From Acidimicrobiaceae bacterium (GTDB lineage Bacteria > Actinomycetota > Acidimicrobiia > Acidimicrobiales > RAAP-2), in NCBI GenBank assembly GCA_003167415.1, contig PMTF01000019.1, positions 62,001 through 126,000 on the forward strand: a stretch of 64,000 nucleotides of DNA. Direction: 5' to 3'. The notes below the pieces were generated by a model that did not search any database, was not told where the DNA came from, and worked only from the letters and a program-made list of their open reading frames with translations. The position numbers and the translations under genes were made by a program. This document shows, in pieces, positions 16,227 to 24,751 of the stretch (the stretch's first letter is position 1; each line of letters begins with the position of its first letter).

Positions 16227-16957
16227 CGCACTCGTTCCAGAAATAGGCGTGTGGACTCATGCTGGGGATTCGAGAAGATCTCCTCCGGCGTTCCCTTTTC
16301 CACTAGCACGCCACCGTCGAGATAGACCACTTGCTGGGCGACGTCGCGCGCGAAGTTCATTTCATGCGTGGCGATCAACATCGTGGTGCCGTTGCGCGCG
16401 AGGTCGCGTAGGAGATCCAGTACTTCACCCACCAACGATGGATCCAATGCACTCGTTACCTCATCCAGCAAGAGCAGCGCTGGCCTCATCGACAACGATC
16501 GAACGATCGCCACGCGCTGTTGCTGGCCGCCCGAGAGTCGGTCGGGGTACTCGTCGGAACGTTCGCGCAGCCCTATGCGATCGAGCAGTTGCATCGCCTC
16601 GTCGTAGACGTCACTGCGCTTGCGCTTGAGCGCGCGCACTGGACCAGCGAGGACGTTCTCCAGCACCGTGAGGTGCGGGAAGAGATTGAAGGATTGAAAG
16701 ACCATGCCGGTGTGGCGACGCACCTTGTCGGGATCGATGCGCACGTCGGTGAGCGACTGACCGAAGAGAGTGATGGAGCCTCCGTCGATGGTCTCGAGGA
16801 GATTGACGCAACGCAGCAAGGTCGATTTCCCGGAACCGGACGCGCCAATCAAGCACACCACTTCGTGACGATGCAAATTCAGAGAGATCCCCCGCAATAC
16901 CTCGTTGTCGCCGAAACGTTTCACGACGGAGTCGAGTTCGAGGATCACCTCGTTCAC
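16223..16957 (-). CDS. Amino-acid-type ABC transporter ATP-binding protein
   Basis: This 244-residue ATPase of the polar amino acid (GlnQ/GltL) class has all motifs: Walker A 'GASGSGKST', Q-loop 'MVFQSFNLFPHLTV', signature 'LSGGQQQRVAI', Walker B 'LLLLDEVTSALDP' and H-loop 'IATHEMNFARD'. The GTG start overlaps the permease stop as GTGA, so a longer frame reaching 17641 is a false extension into permease DNA. It forms one operon with the permease and binding protein. Glutamate, glutamine or another amino acid is likely, but the substrate is not determined by sequence. Confidence 0.95.
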   Translation of the reverse strand: MNEVILELDSVVKRFGDNEVLRGISLNLHRHEVVCLIGASGSGKSTLLRCVNLLETIDGGSITLFGQSLTDVRIDPDKVRRHTGMVFQSFNLFPHLTVLENVLAGPVRALKRKRSDVYDEAMQLLDRIGLRERSDEYPDRLSGGQQQRVAIVRSLSMRPALLLLDEVTSALDPSLVGEVLDLLRDLARNGTTMLIATHEMNFARDVAQQVVYLDGGVLVEKGTPEEIFSNPQHESTRLFLERVR

Positions 16958-17844
16958 GTCGACGCCAATCGTCGATTGCGATCTCTCGCGATGAGGCTGT
17001 CGGTGAACCGCGTGAGCGGAATGGTCATGGCGAGGAACAGCAATGAGGCGACGACCAGTCCACTGGAGTTGAAGCGCAGGTCCTGGTAGATCGTGCCGGC
17101 CTGGACCGCCTCGATGACGCCGAGGATCGAGAGCAGCGCGGTGTCCTTCTGCAGCGAGATGAAGTCGTTGAGGAGTGGTGGAACGACGGTGCGCACGGCC
17201 TGGGGGAGGATCACGCGTCGCATGGTCGTCGCATTCGTAAGGCCGAGGGACCGGGCGGCGAGGAGTTGTCCGTGCGGCACCGAATAGATCCCGGCGCGAA
17301 AGACTTCCGCGACGTAGGCGCTGTAGGTGAGGATCAGCGACACGCAGCCGTACACGGCGAGCGACTGATTCGAGATGAAACTGATCTGTAGGGCCGGAAC
17401 CCCGAAGCCGATCAAGAGGAAGACCAGTAAGACCGGTATTCCGCGAAAGATGTCCGAGTAGATGATGGCCAGGATCCGAAACGGCATCAGGACTGGCGAC
17501 TTCGTCATGCGCGTCCAGGCGATCGCCAAACCGAACGTGAGCACGAAGACCTCGGCGATGAGAAAGACCCAGATGTTGGTCAACAGTCCCAGGCCGACCG
17601 AACTCAACGCGTCGCGATGGTCGCCGACGAACGACTGCCACATGTCGTGTGGATTGAAAAAGAAGTGTCGAACCGTTGCTCCGCCGGGAGCCAACAAGAA
17701 CACGGCGAACAGTCCACCGATGATCAATACGGTCGAGAGGGTGCTCGCCACGATGGCGCGTCGTCCGAGGAGGAGTTGCTTTCGACGGGGCGCGAAGAAC
17801 GAAGGAGCCTCCTCCGACAATCGCGCGTCGGTTTCGTTGACCAC
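16954..17844 (-). CDS. Amino-acid-type ABC transporter permease
   Basis: This 296-residue permease has a cytoplasmic N-terminus and a first membrane helix ('IVASTLSTVLIIGGLFAVFLLAPG'). A long periplasm-facing insert follows, then the core HisM/GlnP-like domain. The EAA loop is clear: 'AARSLGLTNATTMRRVILPQAVRTVVPPLLNDFI'. It also shows 'FRGIPVLLVFLLIGFG'. The GTG at 17844 lies just past the binding-protein stop (17849-17851). An ATG-less extension to 17919 would overlap the binding-protein gene and is not used. A single permease implies a homodimeric channel. Confidence 0.92.
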   Translation of the reverse strand: MVNETDARLSEEAPSFFAPRRKQLLLGRRAIVASTLSTVLIIGGLFAVFLLAPGGATVRHFFFNPHDMWQSFVGDHRDALSSVGLGLLTNIWVFLIAEVFVLTFGLAIAWTRMTKSPVLMPFRILAIIYSDIFRGIPVLLVFLLIGFGVPALQISFISNQSLAVYGCVSLILTYSAYVAEVFRAGIYSVPHGQLLAARSLGLTNATTMRRVILPQAVRTVVPPLLNDFISLQKDTALLSILGVIEAVQAGTIYQDLRFNSSGLVVASLLFLAMTIPLTRFTDSLIARDRNRRLAST

Positions 17845-17848
17845 CGAG

Positions 17849-18736
17849 CTACGGCTCGATAACGGGCACGCTGGTGTAGATACTGAGCCACTTGGTCTGC
17901 AGCGCCGCGAGCGATCCATTCGACTTCATCGCCGCAATGGCCGTGTTCACGCAACTCACGAGTTGGTTCTGCTTATGGAAGAGAAGGCCGTAGTGCTCCC
18001 CGACACTCGGGAACTGACCGACCTGGACGGCGATGTTCTTGCCCTTCGAATTCACCACTTCACCCGATCCCGACGACGCCATGTACTGACCGTCGGGCGT
18101 GTCCAGGACGATGGCGTCGATCTGCTTGATCTCCAACGCCGAGGCCGCGTCGGCGAGCGAGTTGTACACGCGCGTCGATTTCGTCGGATTGATGTGCTGA
18201 TCGATGAAGAGCAGTCCCGTCGTACCGATTTGGTCGCCGTACTGATAGGTCTTGAGCTCGGCCGGCGTGTGGTCCTTCACGATCTTGCTGCCCTTCAAGG
18301 CGATGATCGACTGTTGGACGTCGTAGTAACTTTTGGAGAACGTCACGGCCTGGGCCCGAGCAAAGGTGTAGGAGATCTCGTTGATGTCGAAGTCGAAGTG
18401 CTTGGGGCCGGGCGCGAAACTCGAGTTGAACGGCTCGTGGACCCATACCACGTTCGGCTTCTTGACGCCGAGTTCTTTGGCGATTCCGTAGGCCACCCCC
18501 GACTCGTAGCCTTTGCCGTTTGAAGGCGTGTTACTGACGAACCACGGTGTGTACGCCGGGTTGTCAGTGGCGACCGTGAGTTTGCCCTTGGTGTACTCCG
18601 ATGAACCAATGGACGTCTTGCACGAGGCGAGCGACGGCGTGAGCGCCGCGTTGGCGGACACGCCCGTCGAGAGCGACACGGTGCCGATGGTCGCGAGCGT
18701 CACGAGTCCCGCCAGCGTGAATCGTAGGTTGCGCAT
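17849..18736 (-). CDS. Amino-acid-type ABC transporter substrate-binding protein
   Basis: This 295-residue SBP_bac_3-type protein has a signal peptide ('LRFTLAGLVTLATIGTVSLSTGVSANA'). It then shows 'GKLTVATDNPAYTPWFV' and 'FDFDINEISYTFARAQAVTFSKSYYDVQQSIIAL', typical of lobe I and the hinge. No lipobox Cys is present at the cleavage site; Cys39 and Cys273 could form a disulfide. It appears to be released or held non-covalently rather than lipid-anchored. An AAGAAGGGG ribosome site precedes the ATG. It is the first gene of a three-gene importer operon. Confidence 0.93.
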   Translation of the reverse strand: MRNLRFTLAGLVTLATIGTVSLSTGVSANAALTPSLASCKTSIGSSEYTKGKLTVATDNPAYTPWFVSNTPSNGKGYESGVAYGIAKELGVKKPNVVWVHEPFNSSFAPGPKHFDFDINEISYTFARAQAVTFSKSYYDVQQSIIALKGSKIVKDHTPAELKTYQYGDQIGTTGLLFIDQHINPTKSTRVYNSLADAASALEIKQIDAIVLDTPDGQYMASSGSGEVVNSKGKNIAVQVGQFPSVGEHYGLLFHKQNQLVSCVNTAIAAMKSNGSLAALQTKWLSIYTSVPVIEP

Positions 18737-18901
18737 TGGTTCCCCTTCTTAGTGTTGCGACGTCGTGATGCAGTCAGTGTAACGCTGGGTTTCGTTGTGA
18801 TTCTGATGTTGATCGCGGCCACGGTCGAAGCGACGGTCGCTTCCTACGTGACGAGAAACAATTTCCTTTGACCACGGCTCGTTAGTAGGATGGGTCGGCT
18901 G

Positions 18902-18995
18902 GGAGAGGTGGGTGAGTTCGGTTTAAACCACATTCCTGCTAAGAATGCGGCCTGCGAAAGTGGGCCCGAGGGTTCAAATCCCTCCCTCTCCGCCA
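18902..18995 (+). tRNA. tRNA-Ser (anticodon GCT)
   Basis: The acceptor stem GGAGAGG pairs with CCTCTCC, then a G discriminator and an encoded CCA. The anticodon stem-loop CATTC-CTGCTAA-GAATG gives GCT. A long variable arm and the T-loop TTCAAAT are present. The size of 94 bases is normal for a class II serine tRNA. Confidence 0.95.
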
Positions 18996-19000
18996 TTACC

Positions 19001-19021
19001 ACCGAGCGCAGTGCGCTCGGT
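19001..19021 (+). terminator. Hairpin after tRNA-Ser(GCT)
   Basis: ACCGAGCGCA and TGCGCTCGGT form a near-perfect palindrome around a single G, five bases after the tRNA, followed by TGTTGT. It could mark the tRNA 3' end or terminate before rimO. Confidence 0.55.
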
Positions 19022-19045
19022 GTTGTCATCAACTGAGGAGACGTG

Positions 19046-20347
19046 GTGCGGTACTGGATCGAGACGCTCGGGTGCCCCAAGAACCACGTGGACTCCGACA
19101 AGTTGGCGGGACTGTTGGAGTCCCAGGGCTACCGCGTCGCCCCGTCGCCCGCCAAAGCCGACCTCGTCGTGGCCAACACGTGTGCGTTCATCGAAGCGGC
19201 TCGCGAGGAGTCGATCGAGACCGTCCTCGCGCTCGCCGACGTGAAGCGCTCCACGGCGCGTCTCGTCGTCACCGGATGCATGGCCGAGCGCTATGGCAAC
19301 GAACTCGCGACGGCGCTGCCCGAAGTGGACCTCGTCGCCGGATTCGGTGAGAGCTTGACGGCCACCCCGTCGACGCCGGTCGGGCTTCGTCGCCGACCGC
19401 TCCCGTCCTTCGACCTCTTGAATCTGCCGCGACCGAAGTCCGCCACGCCGTGGGCTTACGTGAAGATCGCCGAAGGGTGCGACCGGCGTTGCGGGTTCTG
19501 CGCCATACCGTCGTTTCGCGGCGACCAGCGAAGTCGCTCGACCGACGAGATTCTGGCCGAAGGGCGCGCCCTCGCCGAGGGCGGCGTGCGTGAACTGGTC
19601 CTCATCGCCCAGGACCTCGCCAGTTGGGGACACGACCGACGCCGCGCCGGTCGCGGCGAGCCGGTCGAAGTGCTGGACGAAGGTGGTACCCAACCGCTCA
19701 TTGACTTGACCCGGACCTTGAGTCGCGAGGTCGACCGCGTGCGGCTCCTCTATCTGTATCCGTCGGGACTGACCAGCGCTCTGATCGACGCCATCCTCGA
19801 GAGCGGAGTGCCGTACTTCGACCTGTCATTGCAGCACGCGTCGCGGCCGTTGTTGCGCGCGATGCGACGTTGGGGTGACTCGACACGATTCTTAGAACGC
19901 ATCGCCGCCATACGAGCCAGTGACCCCGACGCGACGTTTCGTTCGTCCTTCATCCTGGGCTACCCGGGCGAGACCGAGGACGACCAACGTCGACTGCTCG
20001 AGTTCATCGATGAAGCCCAACTCGATTGGGCCGGCTTCTTCACCTTCTCGTCCGAGGAGGGTACCCACGCCAACTCACTGGGCGCCCAGGTGCCGCACGA
20101 ACTGGCCCTCGAGCGACTGCGTGAAGTGAGTGAACTCCAAGACGACATCACCGCTCACCGTCGTGACGCCCTGGTGGGGACGAGACAGCAACTCCTCATT
20201 GACGCGTCCGGCGTGGGGCGAAGCGTTCGCGAGTGCCCCGAGATTGATGGCATTGTGATGGTGGATCAGTCACTAACGGTGGGGGCACTGGTCGAGTGCG
20301 AGATCGTGGCGAGTCACGGGACGGATCTGGAGGCAGTACGGGTATGA
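19046..20347 (+). CDS. rimO: Ribosomal protein uS12 methylthiotransferase RimO
   Basis: This radical-SAM methylthiotransferase of about 433 residues opens with 'YWIETLGCPKNHVDSDKLAGLL', the UPF0004 domain carrying three Cys for the auxiliary cluster. The radical-SAM triad C-x3-C-x2-C is in 'GCDRRCGFCAIPSFRG'. 'FILGYPGETEDDQ' and a C-terminal TRAM-like segment ('GTRQQLLIDASG..VGALVECEI') complete it. The 'CPKNHVD' motif favours RimO over MiaB. A GAGGAG ends five bases before the GTG at 19046; another GTG at 19043 is too close to it. pgsA begins inside its stop codon. Confidence 0.94.
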   Translation: MRYWIETLGCPKNHVDSDKLAGLLESQGYRVAPSPAKADLVVANTCAFIEAAREESIETVLALADVKRSTARLVVTGCMAERYGNELATALPEVDLVAGFGESLTATPSTPVGLRRRPLPSFDLLNLPRPKSATPWAYVKIAEGCDRRCGFCAIPSFRGDQRSRSTDEILAEGRALAEGGVRELVLIAQDLASWGHDRRRAGRGEPVEVLDEGGTQPLIDLTRTLSREVDRVRLLYLYPSGLTSALIDAILESGVPYFDLSLQHASRPLLRAMRRWGDSTRFLERIAAIRASDPDATFRSSFILGYPGETEDDQRRLLEFIDEAQLDWAGFFTFSSEEGTHANSLGAQVPHELALERLREVSELQDDITAHRRDALVGTRQQLLIDASGVGRSVRECPEIDGIVMVDQSLTVGALVECEIVASHGTDLEAVRV

Positions 20348-20916
20348 CGAGCGAGCACACCTACGGTGAGTCCGCTCTGCTCACGCCGGCCAACATGCTC
20401 ACGGCCTTGCGCCTGCTCGTGGCGCCGGTCTTCATCTACCTCATCGTCTTCGACCGGATCTCGTGGTGGACGGCGCTCGTCGGATTTTTGGCCGCGATGT
20501 CGGACTACTTCGACGGCATCGTCGCGCGTCGCCACGGTACGACGACCTCGGGGGCGTTCCTCGATCCGCTGGCCGACAAGGTGATCGTCCTCGGATCGCT
20601 CTACGCGTTGATACTGGCTCGGCCGCACGGCCTCAAGGGCTTCATCATCCCGGCCGTCCTCATCACGCTGCGCGAAATCTGGATGAGCATCTTTCGCGCC
20701 CGTGCGGCGCGGCGCGGGATCTCGATCCCGGCGAGCAAGCTCGCCAAGTGGAAGACCTTCACCCAGGACTGGGCGATCGCCCTTTGCGTGATACCGGTGA
20801 CGGCCCATCACACCTGGATCGGCGTCACGGTGATCTGGATTGCCGTCGTGCTGACGCTCTATACCGGTTGGCAGTACTACGTCGAGGGTAAGAAGGTCGG
20901 TTTGCGTGCGCGTTGA
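20344..20916 (+). CDS. pgsA: CDP-diacylglycerol-glycerol-3-phosphate 3-phosphatidyltransferase
   Basis: This 190-residue membrane enzyme has the CDP-alcohol phosphatidyltransferase motif 'DGIVARRHGTTTSGAFLDPLADK' (metal-binding DG..AR..G..D..D), shown here only as a motif description. Four to six hydrophobic helices are visible. It makes phosphatidylglycerophosphate for acidic phospholipids. The ATG overlaps the rimO stop as ATGA, which excludes a longer frame starting at 20296. Its 3' end overlaps cinA by 11 bases. The order rimO-pgsA-cinA is common in actinobacteria and supports the assignment over related alcohol transferases. Confidence 0.9.
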   Translation: MTSEHTYGESALLTPANMLTALRLLVAPVFIYLIVFDRISWWTALVGFLAAMSDYFDGIVARRHGTTTSGAFLDPLADKVIVLGSLYALILARPHGLKGFIIPAVLITLREIWMSIFRARAARRGISIPASKLAKWKTFTQDWAIALCVIPVTAHHTWIGVTVIWIAVVLTLYTGWQYYVEGKKVGLRAR

Positions 20917-22165
20917 GATCGTGGCCGTGGGCACCGAACTGTTACTCGGTCAGATTCCCGACACGAATTCGCAGTGGCTCGGTGAACAGCTGGCGGCCCA
21001 CGGCATCGCCTCGCAGTTCCATCAGCACGTGGGCGACAACCACGAGCGGATTCTGCTGGTCTTTCGCACCGCGCTGGCGCGGAGCGACGCGGTCATCGTG
21101 TGCGGGGGACTGGGACCGACCCAGGACGACATCACCCGTGCCGCCTTGGCCGAGGTGATGAACGTCCCGCTGGAGCGACACGAGGAGATCGTCGAGCAGA
21201 TTCGCTCGATGTTCTCCGCGCGGGGACGTTCCATGCCCGAGAACAACCTGCTGCAGGCCGACGTGCCGCGTGGCGCGACGATCATTCCCCAGACGCGCGG
21301 CACCTCCCCGGGGCTGATTTGTGCCGTCGGCCAAAAAGTCGTCTACGCCGTACCGGGCGTCCCGTATGAGATGACCGACATGTTCGAACGCGCGATCCTG
21401 CCCGACCTGGTGGCGCGCCAGGTGGCCGCCGGTACGACGTCGGTGATCATTAGTCGGGTTCTTCGCACGTGGGGCGCGAGCGAATCGGCGCTCGCCGAAG
21501 CCGTGGCGCCGCGCTTCGACGAATTGGTGGATCACGACCGGGTCACGATCGCGTTCCTTGCCTCGGGGATCGAAGGTATCAAGGTTCGCCTCACCGCCCG
21601 CGGCGACGACGCGTCGCACGCGACATCGCTCTTAGTCCGCGAAGAGTTGCTCGTTCGAGCCTTGATCGAACAGCGGCTCGGTGACATCATCTTCGGCGTC
21701 GACGACCAGACGATGGAAGACGTGATCGCCGCCCAACTGCTCGAACGTGGTCTCACCCTCGCGGTCGCCGAGTCCGTAACCGGTGGACTCATCGCGTCTC
21801 GACTGGTGGGCGTCGTGGGCGCCTCGAAGTGGTTTCGCGGCGGTGTCGTGAGTTACGCCTCCGACGTGAAGTTCGACCTTTTGAAGGTGCCCGTCGGCCC
21901 CGTCGTGAGTGCCGTCGCCGCCGAAGCGATGGCCAGTGGCGTGCGCACGTTGCTCCACGCCGACGTCGGGCTGAGCGTCACCGGCGTCGCTGGACCCGAA
22001 GAACAGGACGGCCAACCGGCCGGCACGGTCTTCGTCGGACTGTCCTTCGGTGAGACACTGCAACACGCCGCGCTGCGACTGCCGGGGGACCGACCGCGCG
22101 TTCGCGCCTACAGCGCCATCAGTTCCCTCGACGTGCTGCGGCGGGCGCTCATCGCCTCGTCGTAG
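20906..22165 (+). CDS. cinA: CinA-family protein / nicotinamide-nucleotide amidohydrolase
   Basis: This 419-residue protein has the two expected parts. The N-terminal MoaB/MogA-like COG1058 domain starts 'EIVAVGTELLLGQIPDTNSQWL', with 'GGLGPTQDDITRAALAEVM'. The C-terminal PncC amidohydrolase domain has 'LAVAESVTGGLIASRLVGVVGASKWFRGGVVSYASDVKFDLL', described here in parts, and 'GVAGPEEQDGQPAGTVFVGL'. It recycles NMN to nicotinate mononucleotide in NAD salvage and hydrolyses ADP-ribose-type pyrophosphates. The GTG start lies inside the end of pgsA. recA follows one gene later, as in the classical cinA-recA neighbourhood. Confidence 0.94.
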   Translation: MRVEIVAVGTELLLGQIPDTNSQWLGEQLAAHGIASQFHQHVGDNHERILLVFRTALARSDAVIVCGGLGPTQDDITRAALAEVMNVPLERHEEIVEQIRSMFSARGRSMPENNLLQADVPRGATIIPQTRGTSPGLICAVGQKVVYAVPGVPYEMTDMFERAILPDLVARQVAAGTTSVIISRVLRTWGASESALAEAVAPRFDELVDHDRVTIAFLASGIEGIKVRLTARGDDASHATSLLVREELLVRALIEQRLGDIIFGVDDQTMEDVIAAQLLERGLTLAVAESVTGGLIASRLVGVVGASKWFRGGVVSYASDVKFDLLKVPVGPVVSAVAAEAMASGVRTLLHADVGLSVTGVAGPEEQDGQPAGTVFVGLSFGETLQHAALRLPGDRPRVRAYSAISSLDVLRRALIASS

Positions 22166-22210
22166 GTCGACGGGTTCTCGAATAATCTCGCACTAACACT
22201 GGAGGTGGTC

Positions 22211-23440
22211 ATGTCGTCATTGGAGATTCGTGTCGATCCGGCCGCCATGGGATTCGACCCCGCGCGGCTCGAACGCATCACACCGCACTTCGACGCCTAC
22301 GTCGAGGACCGAAGACTGGCCGGTTGGCTCGCCACCGTCGCGCGCGGCGGCGAACTGGTGTGGAGCGCGAAGGGCGGCTACCGCGACCGCGAGAAGGCCC
22401 TCGAAGTGACCGACGACACGATCTGGCGCATCTACTCCATGACCAAACCGATCACCTCGATCGCCGTGATGATGCTCTACGAGGAAGGTCGCTTCGATCT
22501 GAACGACGACGTCGGTCAATGGATCGATGCGTTGAAAGAACCTCGCGTGTGGGCCGGCGGCACGGCCGCCCAGCCGTTGACGGTCCCGGCGATCGAACCG
22601 GTGCGCGTTCACCATTTACTCAGTCAGATGAGCGGACTCACCTACGGCTTTCACCACGCCCATCCGACCGACGAGATCTACCGCATCAAGGGCTACGACT
22701 TCGGATTCGCCCCCGGCGCCGACCTCGCCCAGGCCGTGCACGACTGGTGTTCGAGTCCGCTGGTCTTCCAACCCGGCAGCGGTTGGAACTACTCGGTCTC
22801 GGTCGACGTGCTCGGTCGGCTCATCGAGATCTGGAGTGGCCAGAGCTTCGAGTCGTTCCTCCAAGACCGGGTCCTCGGGCCGCTCGCCATGACCGACACC
22901 GACTGGTACTGCCCCGAAGAGAAGTGGGAGCGCCTGGCGATGCTCTACGTACCCCACGGTGGTGACTCCTTCCCCCACGAGGAACTCGCCAAGGCCGCCA
23001 CCCACGCCCCGCGAATTCACGGCGGCGGCGGTGGGTTGGTCTCCAGCGCGCACGACTACCAGCGATTCATGACGATGCTGCTGCGGGGTGGGGAGTTAGA
23101 CGGGGTGCGATTGCTGTCGAATCGCACGCTCGAATTGATGACCCGCAACCACCTCCCGAACGACGTCGACCTCGAGGAGTTCGCGACCGACTCGTTCTCC
23201 GAGACCAGTTACGCCGGCATCGGCTTCGGGCTCGGTTTCTCGGTCGTCATCGATTCGGTGAAGAATCAGTCCCTCACCTCCGAGGGGACCTTCGCCTGGG
23301 GCGGCGCGGCGTCGACGGCCTTTTGGGTCGATCCGGAAGAGGATCTGACCGTCGGCTTCTACACCCAACTGCTTCCCAGTGGGACCTATCCGATCCGCCG
23401 AGAGTTGCAACAGCTCGTCTACCAAGCGCTGGTCGATTGA
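22211..23440 (+). CDS. Class C beta-lactamase-like serine hydrolase
   Basis: This 409-residue protein of the beta-lactamase/EstB superfamily has the nucleophile motif S-x-x-K in 'IYSMTKPITSIAVMML' and the Tyr motif in 'GWNYSVSVDVLGRLIE'. Near the C-terminus, 'FAWGGAASTAFWVDPEEDLT' takes the place of the K-T-G strand. No signal peptide is seen, so it is a cytoplasmic esterase or peptidase-like enzyme rather than a resistance lactamase. GGAGG sits five bases before the ATG at 22211. It stands between cinA and recA, where many relatives have nothing or a regulator. Confidence 0.88.
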   Translation: MSSLEIRVDPAAMGFDPARLERITPHFDAYVEDRRLAGWLATVARGGELVWSAKGGYRDREKALEVTDDTIWRIYSMTKPITSIAVMMLYEEGRFDLNDDVGQWIDALKEPRVWAGGTAAQPLTVPAIEPVRVHHLLSQMSGLTYGFHHAHPTDEIYRIKGYDFGFAPGADLAQAVHDWCSSPLVFQPGSGWNYSVSVDVLGRLIEIWSGQSFESFLQDRVLGPLAMTDTDWYCPEEKWERLAMLYVPHGGDSFPHEELAKAATHAPRIHGGGGGLVSSAHDYQRFMTMLLRGGELDGVRLLSNRTLELMTRNHLPNDVDLEEFATDSFSETSYAGIGFGLGFSVVIDSVKNQSLTSEGTFAWGGAASTAFWVDPEEDLTVGFYTQLLPSGTYPIRRELQQLVYQALVD

Positions 23441-23516
23441 CCAGAAAATCGTTGAAATCGCCGCATTTCTAGACCCCTAAGGTGCATGATTAAGAGGTCG
23501 TCGGAATATCCATATT

Positions 23517-23532
23517 ACGAACACTTGTTCGT
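23517..23532. promoter_or_regulatory. LexA-binding SOS box of recA
   Basis: ACGAACA-CT-TGTTCGT is a perfect 7+7 palindrome. It fits the Gram-positive/actinobacterial LexA consensus CGAAC-N4-GTTCG. TATAGT at 23532-23537 directly overlaps its end and could be the -10 element, so bound LexA would block RNA polymerase. The recA ATG is 84 bases downstream. Confidence 0.9.
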
Positions 23533-23615
23533 ATAGTGTGATTACGGGTGGAGACCGACCGATGTCACAAGAGGCTCATAGCGTTCCTCCGATGACAAAG
23601 AACAAGGAGACAGCA

Positions 23616-24671
23616 ATGGCAACCGACGACCGTGAGAAGGCCCTCGACGCCGCGCTCGGCCAGATCGAGAAGCAGTTCGGCAAGGGCTCGATCATGCGTA
23701 TGGGCGAGAACCTGCACATGAACATCGAGTCGATCCCGACCGGCGCCCTCGCCCTCGACATGGCGCTCGGCATCGGTGGATTGCCCCGCGGTCGCATCGT
23801 CGAACTCTACGGACCCGAGTCCTCGGGTAAGTCCACCTTGGCGATGCACGTGGTGGCCGAAGCCCAGCGCAACGGAGGGGTTTGCGCCTACATCGACGCC
23901 GAACACGCCATGGACCCGGTCTACGCGCGCGCCATCGGCGTCAACGTGGATGACCTCCTCATCTCTCAGCCCGACACCGGCGAGCAGGCCCTCGAGATCA
24001 CTGACATGCTGATCCGCTCGGGTGCGCTGGACGTTATCGTCATTGACTCGGTGGCGGCGTTGACGCCGCGCGCCGAGATCGAAGGCGACATGGGTGACTC
24101 GCACGTCGGACTCCAGGCCCGACTCATGAGCCAGGCGCTTCGCAAGCTCACCGGTGGACTTTCCAAGTCCAACACCATCGCGGTCTTCATCAACCAACTG
24201 CGTGAAAAAATCGGGGTCATTTATGGTTCTCCTGAAATAACCCCCGGTGGACGGGCGCTCAAGTTCTACGCGTCCATTCGACTCGACATTCGTCGCATCG
24301 AATCGATCAAGGACGGCACCGACGTGGTGGGCAACCGCACGCGCGTGAAGGTGGTGAAGAACAAGTGCGCCGCACCCTTTAAGCAGGCCGAGTTCGACAT
24401 CATGTACGGCCAAGGCATCAGTCGCGAGGGCTCGGTGCTCGACGTCGCTGTCGAGTTGGGCTTCGTGAAGAAGGCCGGCGCGTGGTTCACCTACGAAGGC
24501 GAGCAGATGGGCCAGGGTCGTGAGAACGTGAAGGCCTTCCTTCGCGAGAACCCGCAGACCATGGCCGAGATCGACGGCCGCGTGCGCGAGCACATGGCCA
24601 ACGCCCTCTTGCCCGACGTGGTCGGCACCGGCGTCGAGCTCGACATCGATTCGCCCATCTCGCTTGACTAA
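23616..24671 (+). CDS. recA: Recombinase RecA
   Basis: This is a 351-residue strand-exchange ATPase. Its N-terminus is '[26 protein letters not shown]', cited in part. Walker A is 'GPESSGKST', Walker B is around '[12 protein letters not shown]', loop L1 is '[19 protein letters not shown]' and loop L2 is '[20 protein letters not shown]'. No intein is present. The ATG at 23616 has AAGGAGA six bases upstream; an in-frame extension back to 23538 is not used. A LexA box controls it. recX, which usually follows recA in actinobacteria, is absent; an acyltransferase lies downstream. Confidence 0.98.
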   Translation: MATDDREKALDAALGQIEKQFGKGSIMRMGENLHMNIESIPTGALALDMALGIGGLPRGRIVELYGPESSGKSTLAMHVVAEAQRNGGVCAYIDAEHAMDPVYARAIGVNVDDLLISQPDTGEQALEITDMLIRSGALDVIVIDSVAALTPRAEIEGDMGDSHVGLQARLMSQALRKLTGGLSKSNTIAVFINQLREKIGVIYGSPEITPGGRALKFYASIRLDIRRIESIKDGTDVVGNRTRVKVVKNKCAAPFKQAEFDIMYGQGISREGSVLDVAVELGFVKKAGAWFTYEGEQMGQGRENVKAFLRENPQTMAEIDGRVREHMANALLPDVVGTGVELDIDSPISLD

Positions 24672-24751
24672 CTCTTCTTCGTTTCCCTCATTAGTCACTT
24701 GAGTTGAATCACCCGCGCTCGCGACGAAACGCGCCCGAGCGGACCACTAAC

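Noticed and set aside
16957-17641. N-terminal extension of the ABC ATPase
   Set aside because: It is out-of-phase translation of the permease gene; the GTG overlapping the permease stop gives a standard-length ATPase.
18868-18891. TTGACC / TAGGAT promoter for tRNA-Ser(GCT)
   Set aside because: The spacing between the two hexamers is only 12 bases.
23565-24698. A 377-codon minus-strand frame opposite recA
   Set aside because: It is an antisense shadow created by GC-biased codons; recA is unmistakable on the other strand.
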